Source: an uncultured Prevotella sp. (GTDB lineage: Bacteria; Bacteroidota; Bacteroidia; Bacteroidales; Bacteroidaceae). From it: a stretch of 33,264 bases of DNA. The DNA lies in the NCBI GenBank assembly GCA_945787895.1, contig CALZJQ010000016.1, positions 1 through 33,264 of the forward strand, written 5' to 3'. The notes under the pieces were generated by a model. It was given only the letters and a program-made list of their open reading frames with translations. It did not search any database and was not told the DNA's origin. Below, one piece after another: positions 1-8,055 of this stretch. Both the position numbers and the translations under genes were made by a program. Position 1 is the stretch's first letter. Every line of letters starts with the position of its first letter.

Positions 1-119
1 CCGTCGGCAATGGCTGCCGAGCAGATGTTCTCATAGTTGGTGACTATCTGGAATGTCTGACCCTTCTTGATCTTGCGTCCGCAGCGGTCTGACTTGGCTG
101 TGATTATAAATGCTGGCAT
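1..119 (-). CDS. Hypothetical protein, N-terminal fragment (runs off left edge)
   Basis: An open frame on the minus strand begins with ATG at 117-119 and stays open to the window edge, giving about 39 residues that start MPAFIITAKSDRCGRKIKKG. The fragment is basic, contains two cysteines (Cys13, Cys33) and has no signal peptide. I do not recognise the family and cannot assign a function from this much sequence. It lies 70 nt downstream of the 163-aa hypothetical gene on the same strand, so it may be the next gene of the same transcript. Codon use is typical for the window, which favours a real gene over a chance frame. Confidence 0.55.
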   Translation of the reverse strand, partial: MPAFIITAKSDRCGRKIKKGQTFQIVTNYENICSAAIAD

Positions 120-189
120 AATCCTTAAAATTTAGAATTAATAATTTTAATTTGTCACTTCTCATTTCTGAGTTTTCAGTTCCACCGCA

Positions 190-681
190 TCAGAGAGGAT
201 TTATAATAGCCTTCACCAACAGTTTTTTAGTAATGCCATTATTGACGATAATTTCTTTAGCCACATCATAGGCTGTCATATCTCCAAAAAGAGCGTCATT
301 GCAATATGGACCAAATTTATCGAGAATTAACTTGCATAGTTTATAAATATCATCATCTGTCACTCCGCAGCCTATAGGCGATAAAACTAAATTATTTTCT
401 ATAGCGCATGCAATATCATCGTCCAAATTATCAGCTTTTACATCAATGATTAATTTCTCGGTTAAAAAATATATAAGTCGGTAATAACAATATCGCATTA
501 ATACAAAATCAATTTCCTTCTCATTATAACTATTATTGATCGCTGCTGGTAGCTCGAAGATATGAATACCTGCAAGCGCCCATTTTCGTAATCGCTCCAA
601 TTGTTTACACAATTTTTCGGGGTCATAACTCCAATAAACCTTATCTAATTTCTTAGTAACTATATAATCAAAATTTTCCAT
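190..681 (-). CDS. Hypothetical protein (163 aa, soluble)
   Basis: A complete 163-residue frame on the minus strand starting MENFDYIVTKKLDKVYWSYD. No signal peptide, membrane helix or recognised motif is visible. The protein appears mostly helical, with a central hydrophobic stretch (FVLMRYCYYRLIYFL), so it is probably cytoplasmic. It is visibly richer in A+T than the aminopeptidase gene upstream, which suggests separate ancestry. The gene is preceded by a roughly 30-bp sequence that also lies just upstream of the TerB-like gene near 8.55 kb, which may be a shared leader or promoter part. The function is unknown; a small immunity or accessory protein is possible but nothing in the sequence proves it. 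Confidence 0.7.
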   Translation of the reverse strand: MENFDYIVTKKLDKVYWSYDPEKLCKQLERLRKWALAGIHIFELPAAINNSYNEKEIDFVLMRYCYYRLIYFLTEKLIIDVKADNLDDDIACAIENNLVLSPIGCGVTDDDIYKLCKLILDKFGPYCNDALFGDMTAYDVAKEIIVNNGITKKLLVKAIINPL

Positions 682-703
682 ATATATATATTCAAAATTT
701 ATA

Positions 704-733
704 CCTACGTCCTTTCAAGCGATTCGGCGGTTT
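704..733 (-). repeat. Dispersed 30-bp upstream repeat, copy 1
   Basis: About 30 bp (core CCTACGTCCTTTCAAGCG on the plus strand) is repeated with two mismatches at 8575-8604. Both copies lie in the short leader just upstream of a minus-strand gene, here 22 nt before the 163-aa gene and directly after the aminopeptidase stop. A shared promoter or 5'-UTR element, or the end of a small mobile sequence, are the likely explanations. Confidence 0.6.
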
Positions 734-736
734 ATG

Positions 737-2026
737 TTATTTGTAAAACTCGATAAATGCCTTTATGCAGTTCTCGTGATCTGCTGTAGAAGCCAATTCC
801 CTCACACTGTGCATCGCGAGAACAGGATTGCCCATGTCAACACCACGAATAGCCACACTTGATGTAAGTATATTGCCAAGAGTGCTTCCACCGGCAACGT
901 CACTACGATTGACAAATCTCTGACATGGCACACCTGCCCTTTCGCATATCTGCTGAAAGACTGCTGCCGACATTGCGTCAGTGGAATACTTCTGTGCTGC
1001 ATTAATCTTTATGACAGGACCGCCTCCAAGTAAAGCATGATTGGTAGGATCATACTTCTCCGCATAGTTCGGATGGAATCCGTGAGCATTGTCTGCACTC
1101 ACCATGAATGCTTTCTCAACACTGCGGAAATAATCGTCGAGAGAGCCTCCTTGTGCCATCACGATTCGCTGCAGAAGCGACATGAAGAAATTACTGCCCG
1201 CTCCCTGTTTTGTTCCCGAGCCAGTTTCCTCATTGTCGAAGACAGCCAACACCTTTGTTGCATCAGGTTGTCCGTCGTCAGCCTTAAATGCCTCCAATCC
1301 AGCATGCACCATTGACAAATCATCCAATCGTCCTGAAGAAACAAACTCGTTGTTCAGTCCTACCGTACATGCAGATGTTGTGTCGTATAGATACAGGTCG
1401 AAATCAATAATAGCCTCTTTATCTATCTTCAGTTCGTCGGCAATAACACGCATTATCAGTCCATTCGCCTCAAGTTTGTCATTCACATAACCCAAGATCG
1501 GCAGCATGTCTTTCTGCTTATTGAGCTTCACGCCATCGTTCACCTGGCGGTTGAAATGTATGGCGAGATTGGGGATTACGAGCAACGGGCGCTTGATGTG
1601 CAATAGACGTGACTCTGGCTTCAATGCATCATCAGACCGAAGAATAACCCTACCAGCAAGACTCAGCGGACGGTCAAACCATGTGTTAAGTATTGAACCT
1701 CCGTAAGCCTCGGTATTAAGTCTCACCATACCTCCTTCGCCAGCCATCTCTGCATTCGGCTTGATGCGGAATGTCGGCGAGTCACTATGTGCGGCAATCA
1801 TTCTGAAGCCAGCCTCAGACAACGCTTTCTTTCCCATGTGGAATGCAAAGACTGCAGAGTCGTTCTTGGTGATGTAGAACTTCTCGGGCAGATTCTTTAT
1901 TGCGTTCTCTGCATGCAATTGCACAAACCCATTATTGAGCAATTCGTCGCATACATTCCTCACCGCAAGATAGTTCACCGGTGAGGCGTCAAGGAAACTA
2001 AGCAGTTTTTCTGTGTATGTAGCCAT
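737..2026 (-). CDS. M18 family aminopeptidase (aspartyl-aminopeptidase-like)
   Basis: This is a 429-aa zinc metallopeptidase of family M18, which removes N-terminal residues (typically acidic) from peptides in the cytoplasm. The family's metal and catalytic signatures are visible: His80 in AAHSDSP, the Asp pair at 235-236 in GRLDDLS, Glu266-Glu267 in DNEETGSG, Asp312 in SADNAHGFHP and His406 in AMHSVRE. These are the equivalents of the two-zinc ligands and catalytic glutamate of DNPEP-like enzymes. There is no signal peptide, and length is normal for the family. The gene starts with ATG (MATYTEKLLSFLD) and lies 20 nt downstream of the channel-like membrane protein gene, probably in the same transcript. 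Its housekeeping role probably has no direct link to the adjacent lipoproteins. Confidence 0.97.
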   Translation of the reverse strand: MATYTEKLLSFLDASPVNYLAVRNVCDELLNNGFVQLHAENAIKNLPEKFYITKNDSAVFAFHMGKKALSEAGFRMIAAHSDSPTFRIKPNAEMAGEGGMVRLNTEAYGGSILNTWFDRPLSLAGRVILRSDDALKPESRLLHIKRPLLVIPNLAIHFNRQVNDGVKLNKQKDMLPILGYVNDKLEANGLIMRVIADELKIDKEAIIDFDLYLYDTTSACTVGLNNEFVSSGRLDDLSMVHAGLEAFKADDGQPDATKVLAVFDNEETGSGTKQGAGSNFFMSLLQRIVMAQGGSLDDYFRSVEKAFMVSADNAHGFHPNYAEKYDPTNHALLGGGPVIKINAAQKYSTDAMSAAVFQQICERAGVPCQRFVNRSDVAGGSTLGNILTSSVAIRGVDMGNPVLAMHSVRELASTADHENCIKAFIEFYK

Positions 2027-2046
2027 AGTGCTTGTCGTGTTATTGA

Positions 2047-3480
2047 TTATCTGTCTATTTCATATATATCTTGTTTCTCCACTTCCTGTTCAGCATATCC
2101 GAATCCGGCAGCGAAATGTGATTTTTCGCTGTCGAGCAGAGTTGATCCAGGAGCCAGCACATCTGCAATAACCTTTGCTATACGGAAAGCAATAAGCAAT
2201 CTACGGGAGTCGAACGTCATAAGCTGACTTGACGGACGCAGGACGAAACCATTGAATTGCGGGAAAGCCTTATCGTCTTGCAGGTGATACAGTAAATTAT
2301 TCTTCAGATTAGGATAACGTGTAGTCTTTACTGCCTCCAATTGTAAGTCTTTACGCATCACATCTGAAAAGACCTCATACAGTTTGTCGTATGTCTCAGT
2401 ATCTATCACAGTCGTACGTTTTCCTGCCTTATCCTTGTCGCCAAAATGGAAATCCACATTATTTGAACTGTTCTTTATGTGCTCAGTTATTACAATCACC
2501 CATGGCGAGTCATTGCCCTCAGCAAGAGTCTTCAGATCGTTCAGGAAGGCATCACGATTCTTCTGCTTATGGTCAATTATATCAAGTTCTTGCTTGTATT
2601 TTTTCTCGTTCTCTTCATAGAATGAGCGAGGCTTGAAATCGCACAAAGGTTCGGGCTTCATATTCAGGAATGAATCCAGTTCATCACTGTCTATTTCTAC
2701 CTCTTTACTTATATAGTTAAACCCACCCAATTTAGCGAGATAGTATGTAAACCAACTTGTTCCAACTTCTTCAAAACCCGAAGTAGAAACAATTGTCACC
2801 CTACTCTTCCTGTTTATGCAGCAACCATAAGGACGATTGATTGGCGACATCTCCACTACGAAGCGGTCGTCAACAGTATCCTCCTCATCCATCGCAGATG
2901 CCAATGTCTTTAATCTGAACTCAGGGAACTTCAATGCCGTATCAATAATGTCCTGCAAACTCATTCCCTGCCTTACCTGCATTTTAGCCACGGTACAACG
3001 ACGTGGTACAAAGTTGAGACTCTCAAATTTCTTTCCTCCTTTGTCGGGCAGTGTGTTGAGATATTCACGCAGAGTCTTGTTTGACCTACGGCGGAAAGCC
3101 TTGTGCATTCGTTTGCGGAATTTCTTAAGTTTCTCTTCGCGTTTGTCCTTAGCCATCGCCTCGCGAAATCCATTAGCCACAAGACCGGCAGGGACTGCAA
3201 AGATGAGAATCTGAATTACCGAAATCACTATCCATATATATCGTCCAATGGTGGTGGAAGGGTCTTCCGGTGCAAACTTACCGGGGTTGCCCAAATACTT
3301 CATGAATGCCCATAGTAAACCGTCCCACCCTTTGTATTCAGGTTCAACTATGTACAACAATATGCCAAGCACTATTGTCGCTATAAGCAACACCTGCACC
3401 GAAGCCCACATATCGTTCATCGCTGCCTTCAGTCCTTTTCTAAAGAACTGTATTCCCTTAAAATGTTTTTTGTAGTCCAT
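2047..3480 (-). CDS. Two-TM channel-like membrane protein with large cytosolic domain
   Basis: This 477-aa protein has an N-terminal module of two membrane helices (about 27-46 and 81-105) separated by a roughly 30-residue loop (51-79, with WDGLLWAFMKYLG and ending PSTTIGR). That spacing and the Trp-rich helix followed by P-T-T-x-G-R resemble the pore region of two-TM potassium channels, but the T-x-G-Y/F-G filter is absent; GNPG occupies roughly the expected site. A very basic segment (109-135) follows, then a soluble domain of about 340 residues that I do not recognise. By the positive-inside rule the large domain is probably cytoplasmic. The gene starts 8 nt after the 316-aa lipoprotein gene, so the two are probably cotranscribed. 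Call it channel-like by architecture only; ion transport is inferred. It could also be a non-conducting membrane sensor. Confidence 0.75.
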   Translation of the reverse strand: MDYKKHFKGIQFFRKGLKAAMNDMWASVQVLLIATIVLGILLYIVEPEYKGWDGLLWAFMKYLGNPGKFAPEDPSTTIGRYIWIVISVIQILIFAVPAGLVANGFREAMAKDKREEKLKKFRKRMHKAFRRRSNKTLREYLNTLPDKGGKKFESLNFVPRRCTVAKMQVRQGMSLQDIIDTALKFPEFRLKTLASAMDEEDTVDDRFVVEMSPINRPYGCCINRKSRVTIVSTSGFEEVGTSWFTYYLAKLGGFNYISKEVEIDSDELDSFLNMKPEPLCDFKPRSFYEENEKKYKQELDIIDHKQKNRDAFLNDLKTLAEGNDSPWVIVITEHIKNSSNNVDFHFGDKDKAGKRTTVIDTETYDKLYEVFSDVMRKDLQLEAVKTTRYPNLKNNLLYHLQDDKAFPQFNGFVLRPSSQLMTFDSRRLLIAFRIAKVIADVLAPGSTLLDSEKSHFAAGFGYAEQEVEKQDIYEIDR

Positions 3481-3488
3481 GTTTTTCG

Positions 3489-4439
3489 TCAGTTAAAGTA
3501 ACCACTATTTATTGCATCATTCAAAGTCTTTTTTGCTTCATTAATATCTTCAGGACGATATTGAACATAACATTCATCCCCATCAACTCTCACACCCTTT
3601 ATTCTAATATTCTCAGAGTAGCTTCCATCAGTCATAACGATATTATCCTTCATAGAACTGATTGCTTTTTTGGCTAATGAAAGATTATTTATTCTGATAG
3701 CCTCAGAGAGAACTTTTTTGCATAAATTATTACGTTTAGCTACCGAATGGTAAAATCTACAAAATTCTATCTCGCTGTCGTAAATATTATCTTCAAGTGG
3801 CTTTGTTATCATGTAAGCTCTGAAGTTATTTAAGCCTGCAGGAATCCTTGAGCCTTCGATTGGCGTAGAGAGTAAACCTTCAAGATATTTCACATATTCA
3901 TCAAAATTATATTTCATCAGGAATTTCTCAACGGTGGCATTGCAAGACAAATCTGAATTAGCCAGCATTAACAATACCAAATCTCCCATTTTTGCGCTAC
4001 AGGCCGCATTTATGGTATTCTCATTAATTCCAGCTCCCGTCTCAACAATTTTTTTTGCAAGGAATTCATTGCTTTGACTTATCGCCAGTTCTACAATTTT
4101 TTCAATTGTCATATCACATTTATAGTCCAAATATCTGAAATCTGACCCAGATATGTCATTAAGGAGAAACATAAGTCTATTGGCACTTTCCTCTGTTCCT
4201 TGTGCGATAAGAAATAATATCTCTTTTTTTCTTACATAACTTCTATGTTCATCTATCCTAGTCTCAAGTTCTTTTCTATCACATTCAACCTCCATCCTGT
4301 CAACAATTGAACTTGCCTTCGCAAAATCATTGTTTTCACATGCTTCCATATACTGTTGCTGGAATTTCTTTTCTTTATTACAACTTGCCAGTGCAATACA
4401 CATCACACATAGCATTAAAATTTGATAAATTTTTCTCAT
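3489..4439 (-). CDS. Putative lipoprotein (316 aa), paralogue of the 211-aa lipoprotein
   Basis: The N-terminus MRKIYQILMLCVMCIALASC is a lipoprotein signal with the modified cysteine at residue 20, so the mature protein should be attached to the inner or outer membrane. The mature part is helical, with no enzyme motif. It matches the 211-aa lipoprotein at 5023-5658 in several segments in the same order: a hydrophobic 'L..G.E..A.....FLL..I' helix, an 'LAI....EFA...IVE' helix, and the terminus 'AK..L..AI..G.FN'. The two are therefore paralogues that diverged after a local duplication; this one has an extra central segment. It is A+T-rich relative to the aminopeptidase gene. The function is unknown; helical repeats suggest a protein-binding scaffold. 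Confidence 0.85.
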   Translation of the reverse strand: MRKIYQILMLCVMCIALASCNKEKKFQQQYMEACENNDFAKASSIVDRMEVECDRKELETRIDEHRSYVRKKEILFLIAQGTEESANRLMFLLNDISGSDFRYLDYKCDMTIEKIVELAISQSNEFLAKKIVETGAGINENTINAACSAKMGDLVLLMLANSDLSCNATVEKFLMKYNFDEYVKYLEGLLSTPIEGSRIPAGLNNFRAYMITKPLEDNIYDSEIEFCRFYHSVAKRNNLCKKVLSEAIRINNLSLAKKAISSMKDNIVMTDGSYSENIRIKGVRVDGDECYVQYRPEDINEAKKTLNDAINSGYFN

Positions 4440-4460
4440 AATAATTATATTGACTATTTG

Positions 4461-4793
4461 TTAACAATATTCTTTGGATAAATATCTATTAATCTCATTT
4501 TTTACATTTGAAGGTTTACGCAGGTCACTTAACACAAAACCTTTATTATCACTTATTTCTTTTCGAACTCTTCTCTTTATTGTCTCTTTATTTTCTTTCG
4601 TTGCTACAGAGAGTTCGTCAATTAATCGACTCTCTATGTCATTCATAATGTCAATATCCCTGTAGAGCAATAATATTTTTGAATTTAATTTGTCAATTTT
4701 TGCTTTTCTCATTGCAGGAATATACCCATAAAAATAAGATGCGACAATACTGCTAATACCAAATATCAAAGAAATAATTACGCTTGTTTCCAT
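4461..4793 (-). CDS. Small single-TM membrane protein with coiled-coil tail (110 aa)
   Basis: I place the start at ATG 4791-4793, giving METSVIISLIFGISSIVASY, a membrane helix at residues 4-24. An upstream in-frame ATG would add about 50 residues read out of frame through the duplicated fragment next door, and those residues look non-coding. The rest is charged and helical (residues 28-110: many Lys, Glu, Asp and Ile in heptad-like spacing), with a final Cys. It resembles small membrane-anchored coiled-coil proteins of unknown function. It sits between the duplicated fragment and the 316-aa lipoprotein, 21 nt from the latter, so cotranscription is likely. Confidence 0.7.
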   Translation of the reverse strand: METSVIISLIFGISSIVASYFYGYIPAMRKAKIDKLNSKILLLYRDIDIMNDIESRLIDELSVATKENKETIKRRVRKEISDNKGFVLSDLRKPSNVKNEINRYLSKEYC

Positions 4794-4806
4794 TTTTATA
4801 TCATTA

Positions 4807-4959
4807 TTAGTCAAGCAATCCACCGATAAAACCTGATAACGGCTCCGCAAAAGTACCCATACCGAATATACCGCCTTTGCCGAACATACCATTCTCACCA
4901 AATATTCCACCCAATGGATAATCTTGATGTTGGGCGTTTCCAATTATAAGACGGTTCAT
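4807..4959 (-). pseudogene. Duplicated C-terminal fragment of the 400-aa lipoprotein
   Basis: About 105 bp here is nearly identical to the 3' end of the 400-aa lipoprotein gene (5713-5820), including its stop codon. Both encode the glycine-rich ending that contains GENGMFGKGGIFGMGTFAEP. Read with the ATG at 4957-4959 it forms a 50-aa frame (MNRLIIGNAQHQDYP, then the shared tail) whose first 17 residues are unrelated to the parent. There is no signal peptide. The simplest reading is a remnant left by duplication or recombination, because only the tail is kept. A functional micro-protein carrying the tail is possible. Confidence 0.75.
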
Positions 4960-5022
4960 CTTGTGGATGAGAAACAATATAAACATTCATATTTGAAATT
5001 CTTAATGTTTTGAATCTGTCAA

Positions 5023-5658
5023 TTAATTAAATCTGCCATCTTTAATAGCTTCTTCAAGTTTCTGTTTAGCTGCGTCTCTGGTCTTATAACTATCAGAACC
5101 GCTAAAATCAGGCTTGTAAAGTTCAATAATATTTTGGGCAAATTCTTTGTTCTGTCTATTAATAGCTAATGTCAATGCCTTATCGCAAAGTTTATTAATT
5201 GCAATACATACATTTGTGTATGCTATTCTGCTTTGATTGCGAGGCCAGTCGCTATCACCATAATAACCACTTTCATCCCCATCAAGAGGAATTTCACTGA
5301 GCAAAAAAACGATCTTGTCAGCTGCCTGTTCATCTCCATTTGTCAATAATGACGTAATCTCCTGTGAATATATATAATCAATAGCAGCGAAATATTTCTT
5401 ACTTACTACCTTAAAATTAGCTATTTCATCCCCTTTATATTCGTCAGCTGAGGCTTTGCCTAAAGCTTCAACAAATTCCTCATGCATAGATTCTAATATG
5501 CCATGTGCAGTTTCAAAATCCCCTTCTTTTACTGCTTTTTTATAATTTCCACCATGTTTAATTGTATCAAGAAATTCCTGTTTGTTTCCATTACAATTAG
5601 CAAACGACAGACCAATCGCCAATATCAAAGCATACATAAAAAATGTTTTTGTTTTCAT
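5023..5658 (-). CDS. Putative lipoprotein (211 aa)
   Basis: The start MKTKTFFMYALILAIGLSFANC has a basic n-region, a hydrophobic core and a cysteine at 22 in a lipobox-like context; Asn at -1 is unusual, so lipidation is probable, not certain. The mature domain is helical and paralogous to the 316-aa lipoprotein: both have an early 'A...GDF..A..I...M' segment, a 'FLL..IPLDGD'-like segment, the 'LAI....EFA..II' helix and the ending 'L..AI..G.FN'. No catalytic motif is visible. It lies 54 nt downstream of the 400-aa lipoprotein and is A+T-rich. The family is not one I can name. Confidence 0.82.
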   Translation of the reverse strand: MKTKTFFMYALILAIGLSFANCNGNKQEFLDTIKHGGNYKKAVKEGDFETAHGILESMHEEFVEALGKASADEYKGDEIANFKVVSKKYFAAIDYIYSQEITSLLTNGDEQAADKIVFLLSEIPLDGDESGYYGDSDWPRNQSRIAYTNVCIAINKLCDKALTLAINRQNKEFAQNIIELYKPDFSGSDSYKTRDAAKQKLEEAIKDGRFN

Positions 5659-5712
5659 AATAAAAATGTTTTATTGTATTATTAAATTATTTGTTCTATT
5701 CTCACTTATTTA

Positions 5713-6915
5713 TTAGTCAAACAATCCACCGATAAAACCTGATAGCGGCTCCGCGAAAGTACCCATACCGAATATTCCGCCTTTGCCGAACATACCATTC
5801 TCGCCAAAGATGCCACCACGCATTCCATTGCCTATTGACTCTGCCGCACTGGTTAAAGCACCTGCCCATACTTCATCCTTCTTTACACTTGCGGCAGCCC
5901 TCGCCTCCTCAATGGCAGCCTGCGCCTCAAACGGAGCCTTTATCTTCTGTATCTCCAACTCCTTCATCGCTAACATGTGCTCCTTGTTGCGTCGGTCTTT
6001 TTCGGCAGCATCCAACTTTGCGACGTAGGCATCGTATGCCTTCTTTGCCTTTGGGTATGCCTTGCTTCGCTGAGGTATCAGTTCTAAGCAAGCTCCTACC
6101 TGTGGGTTGTATGCCGAATCGCCACCCTCTGAAATGGCATTCTGCATAGCTGCAAGAAGTGCGTCAGCCTTCTCTTGGAACATCAAGTCCGACACCTGTT
6201 CGTTCTTCTTTACGGCATAATCGAAAGATGCCGATTGCTGTGGCACGCTGGAGAGGAGAGCCGAGGCAAGAGCATAGTCCTGCTTGCTTATCGCCCTTTC
6301 GACAAATGATTTCACGTTACCCGTGGCGTTATACCACTTCAAGGCGCGCTCGCTTGCAGTGGCAAGCATCTGCTGCATCTTGTTGTCGTTCTTCAGGTCG
6401 TTGAATGCCTTGCTTGCGGCATCTTCAAAATTGGCTCCCACTCCCGTCACTGTCTGTGATGAGGAAGCATAGATGTCGCCGGTAGCCATATTGCCGCAAT
6501 ATATCGTGACCTCATACTTTACTATAGCTTTCTGCGGAGCTGTGCCTGTAAGGCTTCTGTCGATGCAATCCACCTTTGACACCATGGCAAGCACCGGGTT
6601 TGTGCATAGTCCGCCAATGCCATTCTGTGCAGCAATCTGAATCATCTTGCCTGTTAGTTTGTCAGATGCACTCTCCGGCACATTCTCTGAAACGGCAGGA
6701 GGCAGGATGGAAAATTTCACACCATGAGACACCACCAACGAGTCGATACTTACAGGAATCAGGCTCTGGCGTTTTGCCTCTATAGCTGCAATACGGTCTT
6801 CGTTGCTCATCGACGAAGTTGTCCTGTCCTTTGGAGCAAAGACTTTCTTCTTCGCATCGCCGCCACATGCAGTAAGCATCACTGCGGCAAATAATATATA
6901 AAAGTATGATTTCAT
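5713..6915 (-). CDS. Putative lipoprotein (400 aa) with glycine-rich C-terminal tail
   Basis: MKSYFYILFAAVMLTACGGD gives a clear lipoprotein signal with Cys17. The following region includes a segment (about 128-180) that reads like a beta-sheet domain of the LPP20/FlgT-like type (QKAIVKYEVTIYCGNMATGD), then helical repeats, a long charged helix (about 310-345, AEKDRRNKEHMLAMKELEIQ) and a Gly/Phe-rich tail. That tail is duplicated at 4807-4959. The gene sits 35 nt downstream of the 342-aa lipoprotein, so they probably share a transcript. The protein may bind peptidoglycan or another envelope partner, but only lipidation and domain layout are supported by the sequence. Confidence 0.85.
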   Translation of the reverse strand: MKSYFYILFAAVMLTACGGDAKKKVFAPKDRTTSSMSNEDRIAAIEAKRQSLIPVSIDSLVVSHGVKFSILPPAVSENVPESASDKLTGKMIQIAAQNGIGGLCTNPVLAMVSKVDCIDRSLTGTAPQKAIVKYEVTIYCGNMATGDIYASSSQTVTGVGANFEDAASKAFNDLKNDNKMQQMLATASERALKWYNATGNVKSFVERAISKQDYALASALLSSVPQQSASFDYAVKKNEQVSDLMFQEKADALLAAMQNAISEGGDSAYNPQVGACLELIPQRSKAYPKAKKAYDAYVAKLDAAEKDRRNKEHMLAMKELEIQKIKAPFEAQAAIEEARAAASVKKDEVWAGALTSAAESIGNGMRGGIFGENGMFGKGGIFGMGTFAEPLSGFIGGLFD

Positions 6916-6950
6916 AACGATGATTTATGTAAAATTAATTATATCCTACT

Positions 6951-7979
6951 TTACATTCCCTTAACCGATAGCACTATTTCGCCCAAGCCTTGCGACTTGT
7001 TGGACACCTTCAGACCGAGGTTCTTGCGGATGGACTTCTGCAAGTCACGTGCCCAGTCGTACACGCCATACTGAGTGCCGTCGTCGTTGAGAAGTTTGAT
7101 GCGGGCACTGGTGAATGTGAGTTCCTTGGCAGTGTTGCGTCCCATCTTGTATGCGCCCTTCACCGTATGTGTCTTTACATAGTCGATAATCCAGTCGCTA
7201 TATACGTCGCCATTGATGCTCTCGTCACTGAGATCCTGATTGCTGCCGCCTTCCACAGTGATACGTACGCTAACCTCTCGCCCACGCTTCAATATGTCAC
7301 TGTAGTATTTCTGTATGTCCGACATCAGTCCGGGCAGCTTCTGAGCCATACTGCTCTGTATTACCTCGGTCGTTGACTCGGTCTTCAGATTGCTTTCCGT
7401 GATTGTAGCCACCACATTAGTTGTATAGGCATCAATAGCCGAAAGAGTGTAGGATACATTCTTCCGCTTGTAGTCATGACTGGTGAGCGATGACGACTTG
7501 TAGTAATTCAGCTCTAATATGATGTCTGGACGTGCCGTCTGCAACAACTGGGTCTTGGCGTCGGTTTGTATTCCGTCTGCAATGTCGGTTGCCGACTGTG
7601 TATCCAGTTGCTTCAGTGTCTGCTCGAAGTCTGCGAGAGGATAGTTCTGCTTCACAAACGCATCTTGTATAAAAGAGGCTATTCGGCGGAAACGGTCATC
7701 CTTCACAATATACCTTTGATAGTTGCGTTCGATGAATTCCCTGTCACCTAAAGTCTTCTTTTTCAATGCTCCGAACGACTTCAGCGTCTGATCTGCCGGT
7801 ATGACCATAATCTGCGGGCGAGCCTGTTCGATTGCGTTCACCTCACTGTTCTCGTATTCATCGATGTTGCCGTCAGCCTTTTCGGCAAGTGACTCCTTAT
7901 TGCTATTACCGCCACACGACGCCAGCACCAAGGCAAGTAGTGAAAGGATTGAAATTCTTGTTGTTTTATTAATTTTCAT
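6951..7979 (-). CDS. Putative lipoprotein (342 aa), CsgG/DUF6175-like appearance
   Basis: MKINKTTRISILSLLALVLASCGG carries a textbook lipobox (LASC, Cys22) after a basic n-region. The mature protein has an acidic linker (24-48), then an alpha/beta domain with IMVIPADQTL, a helical segment NYPLADFEQTLKQLD, and strands such as RPDIILELNYYKSS. This layout recalls Bacteroidales lipoproteins with a CsgG-like ATP-grasp-free fold (possibly the DUF6175 group), but I cannot confirm the family by eye. It is the first lipoprotein after the TerB-like gene (76-nt gap) and lies 35 nt before the 400-aa lipoprotein. An envelope-stress or assembly role is an inference from context. Confidence 0.85.
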   Translation of the reverse strand: MKINKTTRISILSLLALVLASCGGNSNKESLAEKADGNIDEYENSEVNAIEQARPQIMVIPADQTLKSFGALKKKTLGDREFIERNYQRYIVKDDRFRRIASFIQDAFVKQNYPLADFEQTLKQLDTQSATDIADGIQTDAKTQLLQTARPDIILELNYYKSSSLTSHDYKRKNVSYTLSAIDAYTTNVVATITESNLKTESTTEVIQSSMAQKLPGLMSDIQKYYSDILKRGREVSVRITVEGGSNQDLSDESINGDVYSDWIIDYVKTHTVKGAYKMGRNTAKELTFTSARIKLLNDDGTQYGVYDWARDLQKSIRKNLGLKVSNKSQGLGEIVLSVKGM

Positions 7980-8055
7980 ACTGCATAGATAATAGGCAAT
8001 TCCTCCAATGCCTTACCATTATATGATATGCTGTTGAAGGAATTGCACTCATTTA

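Noticed and set aside
4794-4943. Longer start for the 110-aa membrane protein
   Set aside because: The added residues are read out of frame through the duplicated lipoprotein tail; the membrane helix starts right after ATG 4793.
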